From Lates calcarifer (Eukaryota; Chordata; Actinopteri; Centropomidae), in contig NC_066856.1 in the NCBI RefSeq assembly GCF_001640805.2, positions 19,740,712 through 19,804,711 of the forward strand: DNA of 64,000 nt. Direction: 5' to 3'. This document shows, one piece after another, positions 14,997 through 26,800 of the stretch (the first letter of the stretch is position 1; each line of letters opens with the position of its first letter). The translations under genes and the position numbers were made by a program. Under the pieces are notes generated by a model, which saw only the letters and a program-made list of their open reading frames with translations, had not been told where the DNA came from and did not search any database.

Positions 14997-16273
14997 ATGG
15001 AGTGCAATGAACAGCAGCAGATTGTTAAACTTCAGAACAAGGTGTTTCAGGATTTACAAGACACCAAAAACCAGTTGGCCAAAAAGGAGCTGGAGCTGCA
15101 GGCTGAAAAAGACAAATATGTGGCTCTCCAGAACAGGTCAGCATCTGATATCTGGCTGGAGAAGCAGGCCCTCCATGAACAGCAGAAGCTCAATCACAAC
15201 CTGATTGCAGAGCTTGCAAGTGAGAGAAAGATGACCGCACATTTAAAAGAACAACTGAGGATCTGCGAAGAGAGGTCTGCAGCCGAGCTTCAGGAGAAGA
15301 AACAAACGATTGCAGATCTTGGAGATAAAGTGAAGTCCCTGCTCCAAAAGTTGATAGATGATCAGGATACTTTATGTGAGACAACTATGGAGTTTCAACT
15401 CTATAAGCAAACAGCTGCTCAAAAGAAACTGGCCCTGAATACAAAGCTGCAGATGTTGAAGGCTCAGCTTACTGCCCAGCCCTCACCCAACCAGGGGATG
15501 GGTGCAGTGGGAACGCCAGCCTTCAACAGACTTCGCCACTTTATGGGCTTAACACCCCAACGGAACCAGACTCAGCAGGAGATTCCTGAAGGTCCGAGTG
15601 AAACTCCACAGCCGGACCAGACCGAGCGGGAAAATCATGGTCCCACTGAAACACACCAGCAGGACCAGATCGAGCGGGAAATCCTGAGGAGGGTCCCACT
15701 GAAACACACCAGCCGGACCAGACCGAGCAGGGAAATGCTGAGGAGGGTCCCACTGAAACACCCCAGCCGGACCAGACCGAGCGGGAAAATCATGAGGAGG
15801 GTTCCACTGAAACACCCCAGCCGGACCAGACCGAGCGGGGAAATCCTGAGGAGGGTCTGAGTGAAACACCCCAGACTGAAACACCTGGAACTTCAGCAGC
15901 ACCAAGGAAATCAGCTTTCAAGAGATTCCGCCATTTTCTATGTTTAAGAAAACCTCAGAGGTGGAAGAGAACAGCGGTGCCAGCATCCACCAGTGGCCAC
16001 CACCAGAATCCTGAGAAGGGTCCGAGTGAAACTCCACAACCAAACCAGACCGAGCAGGAGAATCCCGAGGGACCCACTGAAACACCCCAGACCGAGGACC
16101 AGACCGAGCAGAATCCTGAGGAGGGTCTGAGTGAAACTCCCCAAACTGAAACACCTGGAACTTCAGCAGCACCAAGGAAATCAGCGTTCAAGAGTTTCCG
16201 CCATTCTCTAGGTTTAAGAAAACCTCAGAGGTGGAAGAGACCAGCGGTGCCAGCATCCACCAGCAGCAACTAA
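14997..16273 (+). CDS. Unrecognised intronless coiled-coil protein with Pro/Glu-rich repeats
   Basis: I do not recognise a named family. From ATG 14997 the first ~165 residues are heptad-like coiled coil (KLQNKVFQDLQDTKNQLAKK, ADLGDKVKSLLQKLIDDQ). A short basic segment FNRLRHFMGLTP follows, then repeats of the type PxETPQPDQTERxNPEEG. The C-terminal half holds two copies of a ~33-residue cassette beginning SAAPRKSAFKxFRHxL and ending RKPQRWKR. As given, the first frame stops at 15860. The repeat frame continues uninterrupted in another phase to TAA at 16271-16273. One missing A at about 15680 (GGGAAATC against GGGAAAATC in neighbouring units) explains the shift, and the joined length would be about 425 residues. 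There are no introns, and A-rich sequence follows downstream, so a retrogene origin is possible. Confidence 0.6.
15600..15860 (+). repeat. Degenerate ~60-bp coding tandem repeat
   Basis: About five units built around CACCCCAGCCGGACCAGACC and GAGGAGGGTCCCACTGAAAC, each about 57-63 nt. They encode the PETPQPDQTE-type peptide. The frameshift of the host gene lies inside this array. Confidence 0.8.
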
Positions 16274-17816
16274 GCTGCCTCCCCCTCCCTCACCCACTGT
16301 AAGGAAATACATCTTATTCATGGCAGACATGAGACCCGGCCAAGGCAGATGGCCGCCCAACATGAGCCTGGTTCTGCTCAAGGAATTTTTCCTTGCCACC
16401 GACGCCAAGTTGCATGCTCATGGGGGACCCCTGGTTCTAAAAACCACCAAAAAGTCTGCTATGAAAACAATTTAATTCAATAATATCCTTCAGGGGTGAA
16501 TGGAGGGATTACAAGAACAACAAAACAAAGCAAAAAAAACATTAAAAAAAACAAATACAAAAACAACAAAAAAACACCCCAATAAAAACAAACAACCCCC
16601 CCCAAAAAAAAAAACAAAAAAAAAAAAAAAAAACTAAAATAAAATAACAAAAAAAATCCTACATCTTCTCTGTATTAATAGTATAAATGTACAGTCAAGT
16701 GTTAGATGTAAGACTTCTATTAAAGTCACAAATATAGAAAAATACAGTTGTTCATTAGACTGTTACACGTAGCCATGACATGTAGAAAAAAATTATTAAA
16801 AACTTCTTTTTTTTCACCTTTGTGGGCAAATCAAGACCAACACATGGATACATACTTTTCAAAATCAGGTCTCATTTACTAGTACATTTTTAGTATTGTA
16901 CATTTTTTGATGGCAGCAAAAACTAATAACACCTGTGGTACAAATGAACCTGTGACACTGACACTGTGCTTTCCACAAAACTTGTCTGTCATAGATTGCT
17001 TCCAAAGAAAGCTGCTGTGTGCCAGTTATCTTGGTGGCACTGTGCATCTTGGTGGTTTTTGTTCTGCATTGTGATGTTCCCATATAGTCCATGCACACCC
17101 GCACTGCTGATACTGAATGATTAGAGAATTAATACAGTAGCAAACAGAGTGCTGAGAAGAGAAGTATGCTTTAACTGGAAGTCCTAATCAACTAGTTACA
17201 AAGCTCAGTGTCCTCAACAGTCTTATATATTATTAATTTAGTAGTAATTTAATAATCTTTTCCTAAAATCTTTTTATTTAATTAACAGTACACTTTTCAA
17301 TGTATATGCACTGAGCCCTGTATGTGATTAAAGGTCTGTTTTGTCATTCATTCTGTCATTTACATTAAAAACTACTCTTGTAGGCCTGGCTTTTACCAAT
17401 AAAGTTTATTAAAATTTAAATTAGAATAAGTATTGATCCCCGCCCCAGATGTTTTAAAACTCCTCTTCCTCGTCTGCCACGTTTTTGCTCCTTTCCAAAG
17501 AGAAGGAGGACACTGGGAAGCTGCACGGGAATGTGATTGGTCCAAACTCACTAGAGCCCGCCTTTAGTCCCGCCCACGCGCTGATTCGACGGCTCTGATT
17601 GGTGGAATACAAAGTCTATCACGGTTACCATGGACTTTGGCATTGCTGGTATCCAAGTGAAGACGTGATTTTGGTCAACTCGTAGTTTTCATCAATGAGA
17701 GCGGAGAGCGACCGGAGCGTCCGCTTCGTTCATGTTTTTCACTTAGTTACAGCTAAATCAGCTTCTTACTTCACAGCCGCATAAGTGAAAACACACATTG
17801 GGGAATATACGAAACA
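16274..17816. other. 3' flank of the coiled-coil gene and asph upstream region
   Basis: Contains a strongly A-rich stretch (about 16500-16660) with an AATAAA at about 16580, then AT-rich unique sequence. From about 17500 there are GC-richer blocks with CCAAT-type inverted motifs (GATTGG at 17535-17540 and in TGATTGGTGG near 17596) that probably belong to the asph promoter. No exon could be recognised in 16300-17700. Confidence 0.45.
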
Positions 17817-17857
17817 ATGGCCCAGAGAAAGAATTCCAAAAGCCCACTCTAAAAAAG
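17817..17857 (+). CDS. asph: asph first coding exon (MAQRKN type)
   Basis: ATG in ACAATGG context. MAQRKNSKS matches the start of the mammalian full-length protein (MAQRKNAKS). The frame then meets TAA seven nt before the donor (AAG|GTCAGT). One additional base before the stop would give SPTLKK and a phase-0 exon end. Either a base is missing in the sequence or this exon is not used as such. Confidence 0.65.
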
Positions 17858-20800
17858 GTCAGTAACGTTACTCTTTTCTTACTAGACTTCGCGACGGGCT
17901 TGTATGTCTTACATACGAATTTCCATTTAGTTTTCAGCAGTTTTAAGTCGTCCTCCGTATCCGCAGAGGTGCATGTACAGAATAACAAAGCCGAAGATGT
18001 TCCGTGAATAGTTAAGATAAATTCCTCATTGCGGCTAACATACCGACACTGTACACAACACGAGCTACAGTTTTCACAGCTGGCTCGCCCGTGGTTCCCA
18101 CGGTCTTCCTCTGGCAAAAGCGCGTCCTACAAGGGTCAGGCAGCGGTGTTAACCAGCATTCAAACTTAAAATTTAATTTAAGTAAATATAGTTTGTGTAT
18201 TATACCTATGCCGAGCTGAGTAGCTGCATTTATATGTTCGTGTTAATGCCCTAACTCGTGTTTTCTCGGGTGTTTGTGCCGCCTGTGAATAATAGCATGT
18301 ATAATTGGCAGAATTTTGAATGGAGTCTGGTTTGACGCTCTGGGCCAGTTTAGCTATTCTTTGCTAGCTGTCAGAATATCCAGAATAGAGATGACCTAAA
18401 CTGTCCAACACAGCTAAATGATCACGTCTAAAGCAATGAGTGCTCTGTATTATTACAAGCATACTTGTCCGAGCGTTATCATGGAAGTGGCCCTGTAAAT
18501 GATGCTAAGCTAGCCTAGCTTGAATAAGTGATAGCCTGCTAACAGTAGCTAACAAATTAAATATTTAACAGACAGCTGGTAGTGGTTGATAATCCTGTGA
18601 TGATTGTGTATTTTTTCAACAGGTTCAGGACTGGAGTCCAGAACAGACTCTGATAAACCTACTTTCCTCATCTTATTTACACCTTTACAAACCTGGCATA
18701 AGGATTGTAGGTTATCCCATAATATTAACACAACTTAATGAAGATAATTTATTATTATAACGCGGAAAAATCAGCCCTGGTATCCAGAGTATGTCTGTGG
18801 TAGTCTTGAGTTCAGTGACCTTTCACACTGTGCATTAACATCAGATGTGTTGTAATATTTGCACAGAATCCGAATAAAGTTAAACGATGACAGTCACACA
18901 AAAAAACAGGAAAACTCTTTTTAAAATGATGAGGAACAATAGTTAACAGAACTTTTTATTCAGTGCTTCACTGCTGAATATGGATGATCTTCATGTGTCA
19001 GGCGTCCAGAGATTTGAAATGCAAATAAGGAAGGAGGATAGTGTTGTTCTTATTCAAAATGTAAAAAAGACAAACAGAGTCAGAGACAGATTCATGTCGT
19101 GTTTGAGCTCCTTCAAGCTGTCATGTATAAAAACTAAACTGAAACTTCCTCATCACAGGTGTGTTTTACTCTGTGTATTCACACAGACTCTGTTTTTAAA
19201 AAACACAGAGGAATAATATCAGGGTTTAAACTGAGAAACTATGAAGGTAATGTTATCCCTCCACCTTACTCTTGTATTTTCAGACAGGTGTAAATGTTTC
19301 CCTGTTGTTATTGTGCTCATTGTTTGGACTTCAGTTCATAGGAGGCGACAAGAAGCAGCCTTGCTTTGACCTGTGGAGTGAAACGTGTTATAATGAGGTT
19401 GTTCTGTCTCTGACACAGGCCACAGTAAATGTTTCTCTTAACACACTGTTGATGCATGTCGGTGATGATGACGATCGTCTCTGGTCTGTTGACGGAGATC
19501 CTCGCAGCTGCTGCTTCTGCTCTGTGGTAAAATGTGCACTTTAATACAGATCTGCAGGGATGATGTGTTTCTGTCGTCCAGCCCTGAAGTTAGCATCAAC
19601 CTGATTCCCTCCACAAAAAGACAATGAGATTATTTCATGGTGTTTTGGATTATTCCAGAAAATAAACTTAATTTGATCAGATCATCTTCACAGATGAACA
19701 CCACTGTTCTGATGTTTGAAGTAAGAAGCTAATGTTAGGCTATAAACCAACTACACCACGGTCACATGACGTCAACGTCTCCACCACTAAGCTTCCAACT
19801 GGTCATTTCATTTAGCTCTGAGCTCTTCTACAAAAGCCTTTCTTCTTAGAAAGTTAGTGAGAGTTTGAAAGAGCGTGAGTAGAAACACAACGAGGCTGTA
19901 AAGGTGGACTGGTGAGTAGATGGGTTTTCATGTTAACGTCCCCGACAACCTCTGTAGTCTCATTTAGACACTCGTTAGCAACCGCCTTTTTTAAGACACG
20001 GAAAAGCTTCAAACATCAGGAGTGGGGGATTTACTGACCCATTTTATGTCGGAGAATCAAACCTGAAAATGTCTTGAGCTTGTGTTAAAACCACAGACCT
20101 TATTTCAGACATTTAACCAACAGGAAGAGCTAACATGATAACATGATAACTTACTTCCTGGTTTCAGGACTCAATCCTGCAGGACCCTAAGAGACAACAC
20201 CACACACTGCAGGTCTGTGTGTGTGTGTGTGTGTGTGAACAAACAGTGTCAAGGTTATTTGGAGGGTTATTCTGTCCTCTCTGGCATCTGACACACACAC
20301 TGAGCGTCCCCGGGTTTGTCAGCTCTAATAATAGTGTGGATCAGGTTCTGAATGGCCAGTAGACTTCAACAGCCCGTCACAATCACTGGGAGGAAGAGGA
20401 GGAGGAGGAGAAGCTCTGTCTTTCTCCTGCTTTAGCTCAGTAGTTCACTCCTTTTCTTTATGCTGTTATCTGTCTTTGGATCATCAGTCATTTGGAATAT
20501 TTGTTCTTTCAGATTGTTTTTATCACTTTTCATTGCTTCACTGATGTTTTACTTTTACTTCTTCTTTGTGTTGTTTTCTTAAAGTTCCTGTAACTTCTTG
20601 AAAAGTTTTTTTTGTCCTTTCATTTCCTAAAACAAATATTTGTATTTATTTTCTCTGTGGTTTTTGTGTGACCCGCCAGCTGAGACGGTTTGTCCCGGCC
20701 TCGCTGGGTCCTGTTTTTGGGCTCGGCTGAGACCAGAGAAGGTCCATGCAGCGCTACCGCCAATATGGTTCCTCCTCCTACTCCTCCTCGCCCTCCTCAG

Positions 20801-23800
20801 CTCCTGTAGAGGAGGTCCGCGCCGAGGAGGAGGTGTTTGAGGAGGAGCTGGTAGAGCAGGGAGAGCAGGAGACAGGTAGGATCGGTGTGTAAATCAGTTT
20901 GGTTCAGTTTGGGTTTGGTTCTTATCTGGCCTGGTTTGGCTCGGTTAGGAGGTGCTAATGAGGAGGAGGTACCACAGACGAAAGGAGGAGGTAACACCTG
21001 CTGTCTCTGAGACAGGTAGGGAGGCTTTATGAGCTTGGTTTGGCATGGATTGGTTTGGCTTGGCATGGTTAGTGGCTGTGTTTGTGACGAGTAAAGCTTG
21101 TAGCTGGATATCTGTCAGAGTTAGCTCGGTTTGGTTTGGTTTGGTTTGGTTTGACCTTGTACGGTGTGTGGCATGCTTTAAAACTTAATACATCCTGTAG
21201 CTGATTTTCAGAGTAAAAGCCCTCCAGTGAAGAGGCTTTTGCTTATTAAAGTGACCACAGGAAACATCTGGATCTGGGGAGAATCCTGGTTTTGCGTGGC
21301 ATGGTTTCTGTTTGGCCTGGTTCAGCCTGTTTGGTTTATTTGACCAAATGTCATCAAAACATTTTAGGTTTGGTTTTTTGAATGTGATTCCTCAAAACCG
21401 CCTCGAAGGAATTTCCTCAGATTGAACACAGACGTTCACCTGGACTCGAGGATTAACTGATTAGAGTTTGGTGGTCAAAGGTCAAAGGTCACTGTGGCCA
21501 GGACTCAAGAATTCATGCACTAATTAACAACTGCAAGGTGGTGATTGTAGTTATGTCTGCAGACCCAGAACCAAGAATGAAAGGCTCCAGCTGTGACTCA
21601 CCTCACACTGTCTCCTCACTCCTTTACTGTGCATTAACAGCACTTTAACCCCGCCCCACACACACACACACACAGTTATCAGTTGTGTAACAGACATTAA
21701 AACCTTTGTAGACGATGCTCCAGTCCTTTTAGAGACACTTGAAGTGCTAAGAGTCTCATGAAGGATCAGGCTATTTGTGGAGTCCATCTTGAGCCATTAA
21801 TTAGATGCAGTGGTGACACAAAAGCAGACAGCTGTTGTCATTAACTGCAGCCATTTCAGGCCTGAACAGTTGTTGTCATCTCTCTCTCTCTCTCTCTCTG
21901 TGTCAGGGTCATGTTGACTCCATGTCTCTATTCCTGGGTTCAGCCTGCTCTCTGCAGCTCCTGCCATGTTGTTATTTTCTACCCAAGTCTGTTTCTCAAG
22001 CGTTTTAATGTGTTTGTAAAACATGTTAACAGTCTGAGCTGGTGCAGTGTTGTTAGTCTGTGTCTGACAACATGATGACAGGATTCCTACAGGAGACAGA
22101 GCTTTTTATTAAAGAGGAAGATCCTTTAGTTAACCAGAAACATCTCTATATATCTCTACCAGACTCCATTAGAGAAAAACAGGGATTTAACCAGGAGCTG
22201 CTGGAATACCACTGCCTCCATCTGTTAGTGTGTCTGTGTTACTGTGTAGACTTTCCAGTGGTGGAAGAAGTAATCAGATACTTTACTGAAGTAAAAGTAC
22301 CACACAGTAACACAGACACACTAACAGATGGAGGCAGTGGTATTCCAGCAGCTCCTGGTTAAATCCTGTTTTCTCTATGGAGTCTGGTGGCTTTGAACAG
22401 AGCGATTAAAGTTTGTGCAGTAAACATACTGAGCAGCATGAATAGAAAAAAGAATAAAAACATGAACAGGCTGTAGATATTTGTGCAGGAATGTGCAGAA
22501 TATTCACATGCACAGTATGAAGTATAAAGAATATATTAAAGGTAACACAAATCCAATATTACCATAAAACAGTTGTGTAGGAGTTCAGTTTACTCTTGTG
22601 TGAGTTGAGAAATAAAGACATAAAGTGGTGTCACAGGTTTCACTGTGTCTCCTCTATCACACATTGTTTTCATTCCTGTGTTTCATTCTCACAATGACTC
22701 ACATCTGTCAGTGTCTCTAACCATGAACCACTATCACAGGACTCCAGGAACAGATACTGAACTGTGGGCAGTGACCGCAGCAGTCCTCCTGCTTCACTCA
22801 CAGTTAAACTAACCTCATCATGGACTCGTCTGTAGCCTGGGACTGACTCTAACTCCCCCTGTGTTCCATGTCCTCAGAGGCCAAGACGCCGCCAGTGGAG
22901 AGCAAGAATGGAAAGAGGACAGAAGGAGGAGGAGGGAGGAGGGGGAGGAGGAGATGCAGGAGGAGGTCCTAAATACTCCTGGTTTACCTGGTTCGTGGTC
23001 CTGGCTCTGCTGGGGGTCTGGAGCTCCTTGGCCGTGGTCTACTTCGACATCGTGGACTACGACAGTGTCATCGGTGAGTGAGGAGATGAGTTTAACAACC
23101 AGCACCTGTTTTAACATGATGCTCCTGCTCTTCACTCGTGTTCATGTTGTTTCTTCATTGATTTCACATTAGATAAACCGAGCGCTGCGTTCACTCCTGC
23201 TAACGTCAGACGGCTCCTCGAAGCAAAATATAAATAAAACTGGATAAAAATGTTTTACCCAGAATGGAAAGCAACAGAGCAGCTGTCCCTCAGTGTTAAC
23301 TGGACACACACCTGTGGTCAAATGAATGGATTTTTTCAGTCAGGTGACGTTAGTGACGTTGTTCTTCATTCGTCCTGCTGCAGTTTGTGGTGTTTTTTCT
23401 GGTGGTTGAACAGGTTAGCTGCAGTCTTTCTTTTTGTTTTGTTCTTGTTTAACATCACTCGTTCTGAATCTCAACAACAAGCAGAAGCTTTAAAAAGGAA
23501 CTAGTAAAATGCAAAATCCAAATTTTTGACCAGGGTTTATTCTTTATAATTTATAATTTATAATTTATTCTTTATCTGGCACTGAAAAAAAAACCAAGTA
23601 CTGTCGGTCTAATTCAGACCCAGTGTTGTCGTGACCGGCGTTCAGGCTCCAACATGAACTACAGGAGTTCAGATTCAGATGTTAATGTCTGAGCTGCAGT
23701 GAAGAGATGAGTAAATTTGTCGAATGCAGCAGCAAAACCGTTCACTGGCCCAGTTTCTGGTTCACACCGACACAGTCTGGTTTTCAAACAGGAACCTGCC

Positions 23801-26800
23801 TCCATCTTCATGTGGTTTAAACAGTCACACAACCTCTTCCTCTCAGACACACAGACACCAGTAGCTGTGTTTTCCAGATGACATATTTATCTTACCTCAA
23901 ACTCTTCTGCTTTACAAGCTGCTTCACCTCTCACACCAGTTAATATGAGGTGAAAGAGAAAATAAGAACCAGCATGAACCAGACTGAGTTGTGAACTTTG
24001 TGCATCTGCTCTAAAAATAATAAGAAAACTAGGAAGTCTGATTCTACACAGACACTGAAGTGACAGCTTTCAACTTCTCACTGTGGAGTAAATATTGATC
24101 ATGCACTGTAATGGCTGCAGGATAATGACACCATTGTGGTTAAGCTTGGTTCCCTATGAGCCTCTCTTTCACTCTGCAGCTCTGTCTGACACTCGGCTTC
24201 ACCAGAGTAACAGTGAAGGAAAAAGAGTAGGAGACAAAGAAGGTGAAGAAGGAGAGAGATGAGTGTGAACCTCAGTGTGAGTTAGCAGGCGGCCATGTTG
24301 CTAACGCTAGAAAGTTTAAGAACAAACCAGTTTGAAATGTGATGGAAGAAAAACTGTTTTATTTATCTGATATTTTCCTGATTCCAGCTGTGTTTTATTT
24401 GTTGTGTTAGAAGCCTGGACACAGAAACAGAAGAATCTCTGGTATCAGTTTACGTTGTTTACGTAGTTTTTGGACGTAAGAAACAAAAGAAGTTAAAGAG
24501 AGTTTAAGAGCGTTTCATGAATAAGGCTCGTTGTCTCTGGAAATCATCAGACTGTGTCAGCTTGAACACTGTAGAGACAATGTTTATCACACGTTTAATG
24601 ATATCCTGTTCTGATTTCGTGCTTTTCTTGGCAGCAAATGTCTCAGGAAATTCTGTTTTATGTCATGCAGACCCTTCAGAGTAAAAGCCTCCTAACTTTC
24701 ACACGGGAGGACTTTTACTGTGCAGCTCTGTGTCTCCTCTGTAACTGCTTTGTACTAATCCAGTCTTCACCCCTTCATCCTTCTCTTCCTCTTCTCTGTC
24801 TGTGTGTTATCTCTGCATGCAGCCAGAGCTAAGGAGTTTCACATGAACTTTTCTGAAGTTTTACAAGGTACGGTGTCAAGATCATTCAGTAATGTCACTA
24901 TTCCACCATTTTACACTGTGAATCCATCAGAGTGAATGTTGTCACCAGCAATAAGAAGATGTGTGATTAATAAGGAAGCAGTGTGGGATCATGGGAGTTG
25001 TTGTCTTCAGGATTTCATGTTAAAAATCTGTGTTTTTCTGATGCGGTTTCTCTGATAACGTCATATACACACGTCTGACGACTAAAAATGTATCCTGTAA
25101 AGATATAAAGTTAAAAACCAACAAGGATCTAAAAAGTGTTTGTTAAGAATCAGACTTAAAACTAGATAAAGAATCAGTTTCGACACTTCTGGCGACCACA
25201 ACGTTGACACATGCACGAAGAGGATATGACACCATTGACAGATTAAATTACAGATTTCTCTGCTCTACAACAGGACTAATGATGTCTGTCTGATCACTGA
25301 GTGGAAACGACACCAGTGCACTAAACTAAGAACAAACTGACAGCAGTCTAATGATAGCTCTTCAAATTAAGACCATGTTTCCCATCAGCCCTGTTCCTTC
25401 CTCTCCTTCTTCTTTCATCTTTTTTGTGAAAGTACCACTTTCCACATCAGCAGTTCTGCAACTAGTTTATGGCTTTTTAGTCTAATATATAAAAACACAT
25501 TTACTGAAGTCTCAAAACTGTTTAAATAACATGTATGTATCTGAGTACAGACCAGGAAAAGACAGAGAGTAAGAGAACAAGACAGAACCTGAAACCTTGT
25601 TCCATTGTGGTTTCTGTCTGAGGTCAAAATATGCAACGATGAATTTCCCTATCCCTTCCTGCTGTTAGACGAAATTCTATTTTTATAATATATCATTACA
25701 AACATGCTGCATTTCCTGCAGACTCCTGTGCATCCTCCTAAACATTAACCCAGCTGTAAAACTCAGAAGCTAAGCTTTCGTCTGGATTCACATTCAGTTT
25801 TGTGGCTCCGGCGTCCATGTTACCGCCTGACAGATCGTCACGATCGTCCACCACATCCTTCCTCATTCTGCAGCTTCACAGCTTTAAATGAAGACTTCAT
25901 GCACTCTGATATAATGCTGTGTGCTATTAATAAGCAGTGTGCTGTGTTCAATGCTCTTATCACTCTCTCTCTTAACCTGAACCATATTGTTCAACCATTT
26001 TGCAAAATGACAGCTTTTACTGGGTCTTGAAGCTGCTTTGTTGTCCTTTCTGAGTAATTCCCTCAGTATAATAAAGTCTTCTTACAATCCCTTGTATACG
26101 TACAGTATATTTTGAGTATGGCTCAGATAATTCACCATATTTCAGCCATCAATTAAGCTTCTCCTCTTCGTCCTGCAGGTAAACTGACGGCCTACGACAC
26201 AGACGGAGACGGAGACTTCGATGTGGAAGATGCTAAAGTTCTGCTCGGCAAGTCCACTTCTAATTCCTCCATTACTCTGCCTGTTTTCTTTATGAGAGGC
26301 CTGAAAGATGTGGTTTGCAGTCGTGTCCCAGTGCCTCAGTTTTAAACAGCAATCGGTAACTTTTGATCACCTGTTTTGTGTGAAAACAGAAGTGGTAGTG
26401 GGAGTGAACGTTGAGGAGAGAGCGACATTTTTTGTCAATGTTTGTATTTGTTTAAATCTAGTAAAAGCTAATAAGCTTACTTCATTTTTAGTGCCTGATA
26501 AAATCAGATACAAGAGTGCAGGTATAACATATTGTAGTCTTGTTTCAGGCTGCCAACATGAGACTTAACTCTCTCAAATTAACTGCAAGTACACATTAAC
26601 ACTGAGTTGGTACTGCAAAAAAGCAGTTACAGTCCCTTGTCATAGAAATGTGTTTCATATATAAACTGTTAGGTGCCTTTTTTCCTCAAGAATTGGGCAG
26701 AAAACTTTGTTGACGTTTGTGATAAGCACTTACAAACTTGACTCAGCGGACGCTCCTGGGTGGCGAATAACGAATGAGTGTTTAGCAACTCCAATCCACT

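Noticed and set aside
17758..18117. 119-codon minus-strand ORF overlapping asph exon 1
   Set aside because: Antisense to the MAQRKN exon, low-complexity cysteine-rich translation, no splice or promoter support, no recognisable domain.
19272..19544. 90-codon ORF with a hydrophobic start that looks like a signal peptide
   Set aside because: Intronic in asph, no homology, no splice support. Length is within chance expectation.
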